Shown here in pieces: positions 36,702 through 45,379 of a DNA stretch of 58,372 nucleotides. Numbering within the stretch: position 1 is the first letter of the stretch; each line of letters begins with the position of its first letter. Position numbers and translations under genes: made by a program. Location of the stretch: positions 70,851 through 129,222 of the forward strand of contig JAFDGC010000003.1 of assembly GCA_019309485.1 (NCBI GenBank), given 5' to 3'. A model generated the notes under the pieces. That model did not search any database. It was not told the origin of the DNA and worked only from the letters and a program-made list of their open reading frames with translations. The DNA comes from Deltaproteobacteria bacterium (GTDB lineage Bacteria; Desulfobacterota; Desulfobacteria; Desulfobacterales; UBA2156).

Positions 36702-37216
36702 CGCGTTTCCCTTTCTGTTTCTTGTTTTCCAAGAATATAACGCGCTTCGATGAAATCGGCAAGGGCTTCGATCTCTTCGAGGCCGAATTTAGGGATACCC
36801 AATTCCCGTTCTGAATCCGTCACCCAGGCCGCCAGGTCGGAATTCCCGGAAAACAACGGGGTTTCTTGGAGGCTCCGCCGGAACACCTCGATTTTGGGAC
36901 ACGGTTTTTTCTTGAACCCCTCGATCAGCACCAGATCCACATCCTCGAAATACGCCTCCAACCGGTGCAGGCTTTCGCTCTTTTCGTCGTCCTTGATCAT
37001 GGCCAATCGCCCGGGGGAAGCGATCACCACCGTGTCCGCACCGGCCCTCTTATGCCGCCAGCTGTCCTTTCCTTCCCGGTCCAGATCAAACCCGTGATGG
37101 GCGTGCTTGATGACACCGACGCGATGTCCTCTTTTCTTGAGTTCACGGATCAGTTTTTCCAGCAGGGTCGTCTTTCCGGACGCGGAATTCCCCACAATGG
37201 ACACCATCTGGGGCAT
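36698..37216 (-). CDS. mobB: Molybdopterin-guanine dinucleotide biosynthesis protein MobB
   Basis: This P-loop GTPase of about 172 aa supports molybdenum cofactor guanylation. Seen: MVSIVGNSASGKTTLLEKLIRELKKRGHRVGVIKHAHHGFDLD with Walker A GNSASGKT, then the DLVLIEGFKK block. The ATG at 37216 follows AGGAGG closely; a GTG one codon earlier and an ATG at 37207 are alternatives. No molybdoenzyme is in the window, although formate dehydrogenases are common in this type of organism. It is coupled to a microprotein gene. Confidence 0.9.
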   Translation of the reverse strand: MPQMVSIVGNSASGKTTLLEKLIRELKKRGHRVGVIKHAHHGFDLDREGKDSWRHKRAGADTVVIASPGRLAMIKDDEKSESLHRLEAYFEDVDLVLIEGFKKKPCPKIEVFRRSLQETPLFSGNSDLAAWVTDSERELGIPKFGLEEIEALADFIEARYILGKQETERETR

Positions 37217-37235
37217 CACCCCTCCTTTTGTCGAG

Positions 37236-37339
37236 CCCCCGCCCTAAAGGCGGGGCTCCCCGGTAAAGTAAGTACATCCTAAGCTGAGTTGGCTTCCCTC
37301 GCCCCCCCTAAAAGGCAGGGTTTTCGGGAAGCGTTCCGG
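37236..37339 (+). repeat. Dispersed ~100-bp intergenic repeat, copy R2
   Basis: CCCCGCCCTAAAGGCGGGG hairpin, CTCCCCGGTAAAG, GTTGGCTTCCCTCG, CTAAAAGGCAGGG and TTTTCGGGAAGCGTTCCGG follow the same order as R1 (minus strand) and R3. It lies between etfA and mobB, antisense to both. The central portion (CATCCTAAGCTGAG) diverges most. Confidence 0.7.
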
Positions 37340-37352
37340 TAAAAACCGACGT

Positions 37353-38336
37353 CTACTTGGCGCTTTCGGCGATCTTTTCGGTAAGATTCGGGACAAAATC
37401 GAGAATATCCGCCACCACTCCCACGTCGGCCACCTGGAAAATGGGCGCCTTGGGGTTTTTGTTGACGGCCACCATGAACGGAGATCCTTTGATGCCGCCC
37501 AAATGCTGAAAAGACCCGCTGATTCCCAGGGCCAGGTACACCTTGGGTTTCACGGTTTTGCCCGAAGTCCCCACCTGGCGGGATTTTTCCATCCATTTGG
37601 CATCCACGATGGGACGGCTGCAGGATACGTCCGCACCCATGGCCTTCGCCAGTTCTTGGATCATCTCCAGATTGTCCTGCTCTTCGATCCCCCTGCCCAC
37701 GGAGACCAAAACTTCCGACTTGGTAATATCCACGTCTCCGGCCTCGGCCTCCACCATTTCCAAGTAGCGCCGCGGCACCTCCGGGAGCCCTTCCTGGAAA
37801 ACTTCCGGCGTCTTGTCCATGATTTCGCCGGTTTTGTCTTTGCGTTCATCCGGTGCAAAGGCCCCGGGGCGAAGGGTGATGACCGCTCCCGTCGACAGGT
37901 TGCAGCGCACATGGGTCCGAACCATGCCGCTGTATTCCTCTCGGACGGCCTTCAACACGTCTCCTTCCATTCCCTCAAAGGCCACCGAATCGGGAAGGTA
38001 GGCCGCTTCCAGGGCCACCGACAGTCCCGGCGCCAGATCCATGCCGAAGTGTTCGTGGGGCAACAGGACCAGGCTGTTTTTGGGGAGAAGCCGCTTCATA
38101 AGGGGGCGGATCACCTCGGCGTTGGGATAGGCCAGCGCATCGTTTTCCACTTTCCACACGGTATCAAAGGACCGGGCCGCTTCTTTGCAGACCTTTTCCA
38201 GGTCCCCGGCCGAACCCGTCACCACGGCGGTGACGGCGGCTTCCGGGTCGAGGGTCGCCCCGGCGGCTCGCAGTTCCAGGGCCGTATCGTCCAATACCCC
38301 GTCTTTGTGCAGGATATACGCAAATATCTGAGCCAT
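37353..38336 (-). CDS. etfA: Electron transfer flavoprotein alpha subunit
   Basis: This 327-aa FAD-binding subunit accepts electrons from acyl-CoA dehydrogenases. The N-terminal domain starts MAQIFAYILHKDG. The C-terminal FAD domain has VSVGRGIEEQDNLE, SRPIVDAKWMEKSRQVGTSGKTVKPKVYLALGISGSFQHLGG and the final INKNPKAPIFQ-like VAVNKNPKAPIFQVADVGVVAD. Its ATG shares a base with the etfB stop (TGATG). The in-frame reading further upstream runs into etfB and is rejected. Confidence 0.96.
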   Translation of the reverse strand: MAQIFAYILHKDGVLDDTALELRAAGATLDPEAAVTAVVTGSAGDLEKVCKEAARSFDTVWKVENDALAYPNAEVIRPLMKRLLPKNSLVLLPHEHFGMDLAPGLSVALEAAYLPDSVAFEGMEGDVLKAVREEYSGMVRTHVRCNLSTGAVITLRPGAFAPDERKDKTGEIMDKTPEVFQEGLPEVPRRYLEMVEAEAGDVDITKSEVLVSVGRGIEEQDNLEMIQELAKAMGADVSCSRPIVDAKWMEKSRQVGTSGKTVKPKVYLALGISGSFQHLGGIKGSPFMVAVNKNPKAPIFQVADVGVVADILDFVPNLTEKIAESAK

Positions 38337-39127
38337 CACTTGATCCCTCCTTTGGATTTCAAAAGCTCGATGAGTTTGTCGATGATTTCCTCTTGGCTGC
38401 CTTCCAGAATTTCGGCGCCGTCGCCGAGCTGGGGAACAAAATAATCGATCCGTTTTACCTTGGCGCCGACTTCCCCCACGGCTTCCGGCGGGATGCCGAG
38501 CTCGGCTGTCCCATGGACCGGAATCTCCAGGGAGGCCACCTTCCGGATCCCCCGGATGCCCACGTACCGGGGCTCGTTGATCCCGGTCTGGATGGAAAGG
38601 ACGCACGGGAGCCGGATCTCGCTGAACTCCTGGTTTCCGCCGGCGATCTCCCGGCCGATTTTCAGGATGCCGTCGCCGGACATCTCGATATGGTTGACCA
38701 GGGCGGCGAAAGGCCATTGGAGCATGGCGGCGAGCATGCCGCCCACCTGGCCGGCACCGTCATCGGCCTGGGCACCCGTAAGCACCAGGTCGTAGTTTCC
38801 CTTTTCCACCTCGGCCTTCAGGGCCGCGGCGACGCCGCGACCGTCGGAACCCTCGAAGACCGGATCCATGAGATGGATACCCTTGTCCGCGCCCATGGCC
38901 ATCTCCCGACGGATGACCTCCTCCGTCTCTTCCGGGCCCAAGGAGACAACCGTGACGCTCCCCCCCCCTGTGTCGCGGAGGCGGATGGCCTCTTCCACGG
39001 CGTAGTTATCCCATTCATTCACCGAATAGACGAGATCCTCCCGCTCGATGTCGGTCCCGTCCCGGTTGACCGTGATTTCATTTTCCGATGTGTCCGGAAC
39101 CCGTTTGACGCACACTAAAATCTCCAT
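38336..39127 (-). CDS. etfB: Electron transfer flavoprotein beta subunit
   Basis: This 263-aa partner of EtfA binds AMP or, in bifurcating forms, a second FAD. Seen: MEILVCVKRVPDTSENEITVN, YSVNEWDNYAVEEAIRLRD, SLGPEETEEVIRREMAMGADKGIHL and DLVLTGAQADDGAGQVGGMLAAML. CAGGGAGGAGATTC precedes the ATG. The neighbouring membrane oxidoreductase suggests the non-bifurcating route to menaquinone, but sequence alone does not settle that. Confidence 0.96.
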   Translation of the reverse strand: MEILVCVKRVPDTSENEITVNRDGTDIEREDLVYSVNEWDNYAVEEAIRLRDTGGGSVTVVSLGPEETEEVIRREMAMGADKGIHLMDPVFEGSDGRGVAAALKAEVEKGNYDLVLTGAQADDGAGQVGGMLAAMLQWPFAALVNHIEMSGDGILKIGREIAGGNQEFSEIRLPCVLSIQTGINEPRYVGIRGIRKVASLEIPVHGTAELGIPPEAVGEVGAKVKRIDYFVPQLGDGAEILEGSQEEIIDKLIELLKSKGGIK

Positions 39128-39243
39128 GAATCTCCTCCCTGGCTGATCGATGGCTTACCAATTCTTTTTGGGCCGCACCCGTTGGGTGACGGGTTGAACT
39201 CCCAAATCTTTTCTTCCAAGTAATTTCAATGTGTTCTTTTCTA

Positions 39244-39336
39244 TACCGATACCGATTTGGATACCGATACCGATAAACTCTGTCCTTCTAATGTTCTTGT
39301 AACCTTGAACCTTTGAACCCTTGAACCCTTGAACCC
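39244..39336. repeat. Short tandem repeats upstream of etfB
   Basis: TACCGA occurs as two pairs (39244-39255 and 39262-39273) separated by TTTGGA. Then CCTTGAAC-type 8-10-base units occur four times from 39303 to 39336. They occupy the 253-base gap between etfB and the Etf oxidoreductase gene and are followed by the 16-mer also found at 17533. Low complexity; no coding potential. Confidence 0.7.
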
Positions 39337-39380
39337 TTTTTACGATCTTGCCACTATTGATCGAATTGGAAACGATCCAT

Positions 39381-41435
39381 TTAGGTCTCCATTTGTTGAT
39401 GCACCAGCTCCACCAGATCCACGGCGTGCATTTTTCCCTCCAGCCCGCTCGTTTTTATGGCATCCTCCATGTTGACCATGCAAAAGGGACACGCCGTGAC
39501 GATGACGGTGGCCCCGGCCTTAGCCGCCATTTCCACCCGTAATTTCCCCATTCGGGTCTCTTCGATGGGCTCGTAAAAGAGCATGAGCCCGCCGCCGCCG
39601 CAACAAAAGCTTTTGTCCCGGCACCGTTCCATCTCCACCCGCCGGAGTCCGGGGATGGCATCCAGCACCCGCCTGGGGTGGTCGTAAAGGCCGTTGTGCC
39701 GGCCCAGATAGCACGGATCATGATAGGTGAACACCGCCTGCGGATCGTCGATTCCTTTGAACCGGAGCCGGCCCGAAGCGATCTTTTGTTCCAGAAGCTG
39801 ACAGATGTGTTCCACTTCCGGAATTTCTTTGTAATCGTGTTTCAGTGCGTTGAAGGCGTGGGGGTCCGCCGTGACGATCTTTTTCACCCCGCTTTCGAGG
39901 ATGGCATCGGTGTTCCGATCCCGCAACTCCATGAAAAGCATCTCTTCTCCGAAGCGCCGCACCTCGTGGCCCGAGTCCATTTCCGACGGCCCCAGGATGC
40001 CGAAATCCATGCCCAGGCCTTTGAGCACCCCTGCCGTGGCCCTGGCGATCTGTTGAATCCGGTCGTCATAGGACGTGATGCTGTCCACGAAGTAGAGCGT
40101 TTCCGCCGAGGTCTTTTTCCCCAAGACCGTTACGTATTCCAGATCCTTGGCCCATTCGGCCCGTTTTTTTTCCATTTTTCCGTAAGGATTTCCGCGCTTT
40201 TCCAGGGCCGAAAGGGGTTTTTGGAGGGACTGGGGAACCCGGCCGTCGTCCACGAGCCCCCTCCGGACGTCCACGATTTTGTCGATGTATTCGATGAGCA
40301 GGGGGCATTCTTCCTCGCACGCCCCGCAGGTGGTGCAGGACCAGATCTCGTCGTCTTCCAGGACATCCTCCATGAGGGCGATTTCCTTTCCCTGTCCTGA
40401 CCACAAGGGATACTTTTCAAACAGGGCGTCCCGGCACTTGATGGAGATAAAGCGCGGGGAAAGGGGACGGCCCACGGCATTGGCCGGACAGTTGTCGGAA
40501 CACCGGCCGCAGTCGGCGCACGAATAAAAGTCGAGCATGTGCTTCCACGTGAAGTCATCGAGAGATTTGACGCCGAAGGACTCCAGTGCATCCAGCGTTT
40601 CTTCGGGCACCGCCCAGTTCACGGGCTTCACGGTCCCCTTGTCCAGTTTCATGAAAAAGACATTGGGAAAGGAAGTGATGACGTGAAAGTGTTTCCCCAG
40701 GGGCAAAAAGCACAAAAAGAAGAAAAAGATCAATTCATGGGCCAGGTATGCGCCCAGGTGAAGGCCCTGGAGGGTGGAGCCGGCGGCCTGTCCCAGGGCG
40801 CCGGCGGCGATCCATTTCAGGGTCATGGGAACAAGGGGTTCCGTTTCCAACCCGTGCCGGGCCTGAAACGACGCCAGACTCCCTTCGAAAAGGGCGTCGG
40901 AAAGCATGAGACCGCTGATCAAGAGCAATACGAAAACGGCTTCGGCCGTATGGTCCTTTCCGTACCGGGGCGGCACCGCATACCGTTGGGGCATGAACAG
41001 ACTCCGCCGGATCATGGCCACCAGGCATGTGAGAAGCACCACGGTGGCGGAAACATCCTTGATGGCTCCGTAAAAAGCGCCGAACCCGCCCCCCAGCCCC
41101 GGGAGTGTAAACCCGTCGATGATCCCCACGAACACCAAGGTGAGGGAGCGCAGCGAAAGGATGACAAAACCGGCAAACAAAAGGATGTGCAGGATTCCGG
41201 CCAGGGGATACCGGGGCTGGCGGGACTGCCCCAGGGCGTACCAAAGGACGGCCCGGACGCGTTTTGCCCATCGATTCATTCGTGGGTCCAAAGATCCGGC
41301 CAGGAGGGGGGTACCCCGCCGGTAGAGAATATAGGAAAAGACGCCGATCCCTGTCAAAGGGATGATCCACCACAACAAAACGGCAGGTATCCCGAAAAAA
41401 GAAGCCTTTGCCGGCGAAACGAGCTCAGGAGTCAT
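39381..41435 (-). CDS. Membrane Etf:(mena)quinone oxidoreductase, heterodisulfide-reductase-like
   Basis: This 684-aa protein fuses an N-terminal cytochrome-b-type (NarI/HdrE-like) membrane part of about six helices (residues 1-270, with several His) to an HdrD-like part. The latter has two [4Fe-4S] motifs, CADCGRCSDNCP and CTTCGACEEECP, and CCG cysteine-rich domains (YHDPCYLGRHNGLYDHP ... SFCCGGGG). Proteins of this architecture next to etfBA are known to pass electrons from reduced Etf to menaquinone during beta-oxidation in anaerobes. The gene is driven by a consensus-like promoter overlapped by a TetR-type palindrome. Confidence 0.9.
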   Translation of the reverse strand: MTPELVSPAKASFFGIPAVLLWWIIPLTGIGVFSYILYRRGTPLLAGSLDPRMNRWAKRVRAVLWYALGQSRQPRYPLAGILHILLFAGFVILSLRSLTLVFVGIIDGFTLPGLGGGFGAFYGAIKDVSATVVLLTCLVAMIRRSLFMPQRYAVPPRYGKDHTAEAVFVLLLISGLMLSDALFEGSLASFQARHGLETEPLVPMTLKWIAAGALGQAAGSTLQGLHLGAYLAHELIFFFFLCFLPLGKHFHVITSFPNVFFMKLDKGTVKPVNWAVPEETLDALESFGVKSLDDFTWKHMLDFYSCADCGRCSDNCPANAVGRPLSPRFISIKCRDALFEKYPLWSGQGKEIALMEDVLEDDEIWSCTTCGACEEECPLLIEYIDKIVDVRRGLVDDGRVPQSLQKPLSALEKRGNPYGKMEKKRAEWAKDLEYVTVLGKKTSAETLYFVDSITSYDDRIQQIARATAGVLKGLGMDFGILGPSEMDSGHEVRRFGEEMLFMELRDRNTDAILESGVKKIVTADPHAFNALKHDYKEIPEVEHICQLLEQKIASGRLRFKGIDDPQAVFTYHDPCYLGRHNGLYDHPRRVLDAIPGLRRVEMERCRDKSFCCGGGGLMLFYEPIEETRMGKLRVEMAAKAGATVIVTACPFCMVNMEDAIKTSGLEGKMHAVDLVELVHQQMET

Positions 41436-41467
41436 GGATGTTCGTTTCCTTTTGCAAAATTTGAAGA

Positions 41468-41570
41468 TCCCCGCTTTGAAGAGCGGGGCTTCCCGGTAAG
41501 GAAAGTGTCTATTTTAAGATCGCTTCCCTCGAGTCCGCCTTAAAAGGCAGGGCTTGCGCGAAATGTTCCA
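41468..41570 (+). repeat. Dispersed ~100-bp intergenic repeat, copy R3
   Basis: CCCCGCTTTGAAGAGCGGGG hairpin, CTTCCCGGTAAGGAAAGTG, TTTTAAGATCGCTTCCCT, GCCTTAAAAGGCAGGGCTTG and AATGTTCC. It aligns with R1 almost end to end and with R2 more loosely. It lies inside the leader of the Etf oxidoreductase gene, between promoter and ATG. Confidence 0.7.
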
Positions 41571-41573
41571 GTC

Positions 41574-41595
41574 AATGAATGAATATTCATTCATT
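41574..41595. promoter_or_regulatory. TetR-type operator in the fadD / Etf oxidoreductase intergenic region
   Basis: A perfect 22-base palindrome whose core is TGAATGAATATTCATTCA (41576-41593). It overlaps the -10 of the minus-strand promoter at 41593-41620. The same core with CG in place of AT at the centre is found at 46030-46047 in front of tetR, so the local TetR protein is the probable ligand. Confidence 0.85.
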
Positions 41596-41620
41596 TTACA
41601 GGCTTGGCGCTTGCTGTCAA
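41593..41620 (-). promoter_or_regulatory. Promoter of the Etf:quinone oxidoreductase (and perhaps etfBA)
   Basis: On the minus strand TTGACA (41620-41615), 16 bases, then TAAAAT (41598-41593). The -10 abuts the palindrome, so repressor binding would block polymerase. The leader of about 150 bases contains repeat R3. Confidence 0.75.
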
Positions 41621-41669
41621 GAAAAAAATCGGTCCGGGGGACCATCCCCGGTGTACGCTTCGGATTGTA

Positions 41670-41698
41670 TTGACAAACTTCTCGAATCGGCATAGAAA
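41670..41698 (+). promoter_or_regulatory. fadD promoter
   Basis: TTGACA (41670-41675), 17 bases, TAGAAA (41693-41698). The fadD ATG is 78 bases further on, behind CAAAGGAGGACGC. The TetR-type palindrome lies about 75 bases upstream of the -35, so direct repression of fadD is less certain than of the divergent gene. Confidence 0.6.
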
Positions 41699-41775
41699 AG
41701 GGTTTAAAAAAAGCGCCAGGGAGCAATCCCTAACACAAAGGCCGGCCCGGATCAACAGGATCCAAAGGAGGACGC

Positions 41776-43473
41776 ATGACCCAGGATGTGAGATACGAAG
41801 ACAAGCCGTGGCTTTCCCATTATGATCCCGGGGTCCCCGAACACATCGATTATGAGACCACCTGCATGCCCGACTTTTTGGACGCATCCGCCCGAAGATT
41901 CCCGGATCATATGGCCCTTGTCTTCCAGGGATATTCCCTTTCCTTTCGGGAAGTGAACCAAATGGTCCTCCGATTTGCCCGGGCACTGCATGAATTCGGA
42001 ATCCGAAAGGGAGACCGGGTGGCCATTTTACTCCCGAATATGATCCCCTGCGTCATCTGCTATTACGCGGCATTGAAAATCGGCGCCGTCGTGGTGATGA
42101 ACAACCCCTTGTATTCGGACAAGGAACTGGAGCACCAATTCAACGACTCCGAGGCCAAGATCCTGATCACTCTCGATCTTCTGGCCAACCGTATGATCGA
42201 TCTGAGACCCAAAACCCGCATTGGAAAAATCATCTATACTTCCATCGGGGATTATCTGCCCTTCCCAAAAAACCTCCTGTTTCCGCTGGTGGCCAAGAAA
42301 AAAAACCTGGCGGCAGCGGTGAATCCCGCCGAAGACGTGTATTCGTGGAAGTCGGTGGTGGCCGCCCACCCCCCGGATCCGCCGCCGGTGACCCTTGGTT
42401 TCGACGAAATCGCCATGCTCCAGTATACGGGCGGAACCACCGGCGTCTCCAAAGGAGTCATGCTCACCCACGCCAACTTGAGCAAACAGGTCCAGCAGGC
42501 CGGGGCATGGTTCCCCCAGTTCGAGCAAGGGAAAGAGATCGTCCTTGGAGCCCTTCCGTATTTTCACGTGTTCGGGATGTCGGCCTCCATGAACTTTGCC
42601 GTCTACATGGGATGGGGACAGATCTTGATCCCCAAGCCCCAGCCGGAGCCTTTGCTGGAAGCCATTCGAAAATTCAGACCCACCTTCGCCCCTTTGGTCC
42701 CCACCATGTACATCGGGATGCTGAACCACCCGGACATCCACAAGACCGACATGACCTCCATCAAAGGGTGTTTTTCCGGGAGCGCACCGCTCCCCGTGGA
42801 GGTCATCCGCGATTTCGAAGCCAAAACCGGGGCGATCATCGTGGAAGGTTTCGGCCTCACCGAGGCCACGCCTGTGACCCACATCAACCCCTTCGGCGGG
42901 AAACGGAAGGTCGGCAGCGTGGGGATTCCCGTTTCGGACACCGAATGCCGCATCTCGGCCTTGGAGGATTGGCAAACGGAAATGCCGGTGGGGGAATCCG
43001 GAGAGCTTCTCGTCAAGGGTCCCCAGATTATGAAAGGCTATTGGAACAAGTCCGACGAGACCAAGGCCGTCCTCACGGAGGGGTGGCTCCACACCGGGGA
43101 TATCGCCAAGATGGATGAAGAAGGGTATTTCTACATCGTGGACCGGAAAAAGGACATGGTCATTTCCGGCGGATACAATGTCTATCCCCGGGAGATCGAC
43201 GAGGTGTTCTACGACCACCCCAAGGTCCTGGAAGCCTGCGCCGTTGGCGTCCCCCATCCCACCCGGGGAGAGACCGTCAAGGTCTTTGTGGTCCTCAAGG
43301 AAGGGGAAACGGCAACGGTGGAGGAGCTGATGGCCCACTGCCAGACCCGCCTGGCCAAGTACAAGCTCCCCACCGAAATCGAGTTCCGGACGGAACTTCC
43401 CAAAACCACGGTGGGCAAAATATTGAGAAAAGAACTCAAGGCCCAGGAAATGCAGAAACAAAAGGCGGGATGA
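41776..43473 (+). CDS. fadD: Long-chain fatty-acid-CoA ligase
   Basis: This 565-aa enzyme of the adenylate-forming family activates fatty acids to acyl-CoA. Seen: the P-loop-like YTGGTTGVSKGVMLTH, EGFGLTEATPVTHINP, LHTGDIAKMDEEGYFYIVDRKKDMVISGGYNVYPREI and the C-terminal catalytic Lys in PKTTVGKILRKEL. Length is standard. A terminator shared with the convergent acyl-CoA dehydrogenase follows. Together with the dehydrogenase, Etf and its quinone oxidoreductase it makes the entry steps of beta-oxidation. Chain-length preference cannot be read. Confidence 0.95.
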   Translation: MTQDVRYEDKPWLSHYDPGVPEHIDYETTCMPDFLDASARRFPDHMALVFQGYSLSFREVNQMVLRFARALHEFGIRKGDRVAILLPNMIPCVICYYAALKIGAVVVMNNPLYSDKELEHQFNDSEAKILITLDLLANRMIDLRPKTRIGKIIYTSIGDYLPFPKNLLFPLVAKKKNLAAAVNPAEDVYSWKSVVAAHPPDPPPVTLGFDEIAMLQYTGGTTGVSKGVMLTHANLSKQVQQAGAWFPQFEQGKEIVLGALPYFHVFGMSASMNFAVYMGWGQILIPKPQPEPLLEAIRKFRPTFAPLVPTMYIGMLNHPDIHKTDMTSIKGCFSGSAPLPVEVIRDFEAKTGAIIVEGFGLTEATPVTHINPFGGKRKVGSVGIPVSDTECRISALEDWQTEMPVGESGELLVKGPQIMKGYWNKSDETKAVLTEGWLHTGDIAKMDEEGYFYIVDRKKDMVISGGYNVYPREIDEVFYDHPKVLEACAVGVPHPTRGETVKVFVVLKEGETATVEELMAHCQTRLAKYKLPTEIEFRTELPKTTVGKILRKELKAQEMQKQKAG

Positions 43474-43500
43474 AGCATCAACGCCTTGTATGCCCAGCAA

Positions 43501-43548
43501 AAAAAAATCCCCGGAGCCCTGTGAAACTCGAGTCTCCGGGGATTTTTT
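43501..43548. terminator. Bidirectional terminator between fadD and the acyl-CoA dehydrogenase gene
   Basis: ATCCCCGGAG (43507-43516) pairs with CTCCGGGGAT (43534-43543). The stem is flanked by an A-run on the left and a T-run on the right, so it works for both convergent genes. Confidence 0.9.
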
Positions 43549-43557
43549 CGTCCCGTC

Positions 43558-45351
43558 TCAAAAGGGGTATTTCTTCCCTTTGATCACCTTGTCCGCAATG
43601 AAACGCCGCAAGGGGATGGTATCCATGGGCTGGTAACCGGCCAGCGTGTCGATGGCCCCGTACAACCGGGGGAGTTGGTCCTTTTTCTCCACAAAGGCCA
43701 CCACCTGTTTGGCCCGGTTCAGGATTCCGGGGAGAGTGTCGTTGATATAGACTTTCACGGCCGCCGCATGGTAATCGGCGGTGGTCCCGTCTTTTTTCTT
43801 GAGCACCTTTTGTGCCCGAAGCAGCCCGCTTTCCATGGCATAAATCTCCATGACCATATCCGCCAAAAGGGCGACCACCTCCTGCTCTTGTTCCAGTGCC
43901 ATCATGAGCTGGTTGGCGGCAATCCCGGCCGCCAGCAAAAAGATCTTCTTGCCGGCCTTCAGGTAGTGGTCTTGCAGGGCAAGGGGACCGCTATCGGGTG
44001 TCTTTTGGGGTTCCGGAGCTCCCCGGTTCAGCATTTCCTGGACCTGCTCGACGGCCTCCAACAGGGCAAGCCGCCCCTTCATGGCCCGCCGGAAGAGGGT
44101 GGCGGCGATCAACAGCCGGTTGATCTCGTTGGTCCCTTCGAAAATCCGGTTGATGCGGGCGTCCCGGTACATCCGTTCCACGGGATATTCGGCCGTGTAT
44201 CCGTTCCCCCCGTAAATTTGAACCAGCTCGTCGGCACAAAAATCGAGGGTTTCGCTCCCAAAGATTTTTGCGATGGAGCACTCCACGGCATACTCTTCGA
44301 TGGTCCGGGCGTTGGCCGCGGGATCTTGGACCTCTTCCTCCGTTCGGGCGCTCAAAATGTCATCCAGGGCCGCGGCCATGCGATAAACCATGGATTCGGC
44401 AATATAGGTCTTGATGCTCATATCGGCCAGTTTGTTCTTGATCATCCCGAAGGAACAGATCTTCTTCCCGAACTGCTCCCGCAGGGTGGCGTACTTGGCC
44501 GCTTCGGTAACGGCGAGCTTGCACCCGCCCACCACGCTTGCACCCAGCTTGTACCGGCCGATGTTCAAGACATTGAAGGCGATCTTGTGCCCCTGACCCA
44601 CCTCGAACAGGACGTTTTCCACGGGAACCTGGCAATCCTTGAATATGATCGGGGTGGTGGACGATCCCTTGATTCCCATCTTCTTTTCCTCGGGCCCGTG
44701 GGAAACCCCGGGAAACGTCCGTTCAACGATGAAGCCCGTGAACTTTTCGCCGTCCACCTTGGCATAGACGATGAACAGATCCGCCCACGCCCCGTTGGTG
44801 ATATAGATTTTCTCGCCATTGAGCAGATAATGGGTCCCGTCTTCGGAAAGGACCGCCGTGGTCTGGGCATTGAGGGCATCGGAACCCGCGTTGGGCTCGG
44901 TGAGGCAGTAGGCGGCGATCCACTCCCCGGCGGCCAGCTTGGAAAGGTACCGCTTTTTCTGGTCTTCGTTTCCGAAATAGACGATGGGCAACGTCCCGAT
45001 CCCCGTGTGGGCGCCGTGGGCCACCGCAAAGGAGGCGCCGGCAGCGGTGGCAACCGCTTCCGTCACCAGGCAGGTGCTGATTTTGTCCATCCCTTCGCCT
45101 CCGTAAGCTTCCGGTACATCGGTGCCGTTGAGACCCAGTTCCCCCGCGGTTCTGAATAAAGACCGGGCGTAAGCCTCATCTTTTTCCTCGATGCGGTCCA
45201 GGTTCGGCTGGATCTCCTTTTTGACAAAATCCATGGCCGCGTCATAGATCATCTGGTGTTCTTGGGTCATTTCTTCGGGCACGAAGATATGCTCCGGCGC
45301 CACCTCCGTGATTAAAAATTCTCCCCCTCCAAAAAGTTTTCTTTTTTCCAT
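43558..45351 (-). CDS. Acyl-CoA dehydrogenase (long, ~600-aa type)
   Basis: This flavoenzyme of about 597 aa performs the first oxidation of beta-oxidation and passes electrons to Etf. Seen: AAGASFAVAHGAHTGIGTLPI, AYCLTEPNAGSDALNAQTTA, and IYGGNGYTAEYPVERMYRDARI followed by FEGTNEINR, with Glu of FEGTN as likely catalytic base. A C-terminal extension of about 170 residues beyond the classic 380-aa fold resembles VLCAD/FadE-like enzymes. ATG 45351 has AAGGGAGAAGCGAT upstream. It lies 28 bases after tetR, so both are in one unit. Confidence 0.93.
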   Translation of the reverse strand: MEKRKLFGGGEFLITEVAPEHIFVPEEMTQEHQMIYDAAMDFVKKEIQPNLDRIEEKDEAYARSLFRTAGELGLNGTDVPEAYGGEGMDKISTCLVTEAVATAAGASFAVAHGAHTGIGTLPIVYFGNEDQKKRYLSKLAAGEWIAAYCLTEPNAGSDALNAQTTAVLSEDGTHYLLNGEKIYITNGAWADLFIVYAKVDGEKFTGFIVERTFPGVSHGPEEKKMGIKGSSTTPIIFKDCQVPVENVLFEVGQGHKIAFNVLNIGRYKLGASVVGGCKLAVTEAAKYATLREQFGKKICSFGMIKNKLADMSIKTYIAESMVYRMAAALDDILSARTEEEVQDPAANARTIEEYAVECSIAKIFGSETLDFCADELVQIYGGNGYTAEYPVERMYRDARINRIFEGTNEINRLLIAATLFRRAMKGRLALLEAVEQVQEMLNRGAPEPQKTPDSGPLALQDHYLKAGKKIFLLAAGIAANQLMMALEQEQEVVALLADMVMEIYAMESGLLRAQKVLKKKDGTTADYHAAAVKVYINDTLPGILNRAKQVVAFVEKKDQLPRLYGAIDTLAGYQPMDTIPLRRFIADKVIKGKKYPF

Positions 45352-45379
45352 ATCGCTTCTCCCTTTCGTGGATTTATCC

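Noticed and set aside
37353-38717. A 454-codon reading that extends etfA into etfB
   Set aside because: The extension is an out-of-frame reading of etfB; EtfA begins at ATG 38336 with the family opening and overlaps the etfB stop by one base.
39244-39336. CRISPR array
   Set aside because: The repeat units are only 6-10 bases with no spacers of even length and no cas genes nearby.
42028-43500. A 490-codon open frame on the minus strand opposite fadD
   Set aside because: Its translation is a histidine- and glycine-rich mirror of the fadD frame without recognisable domains; fadD itself has every family motif.
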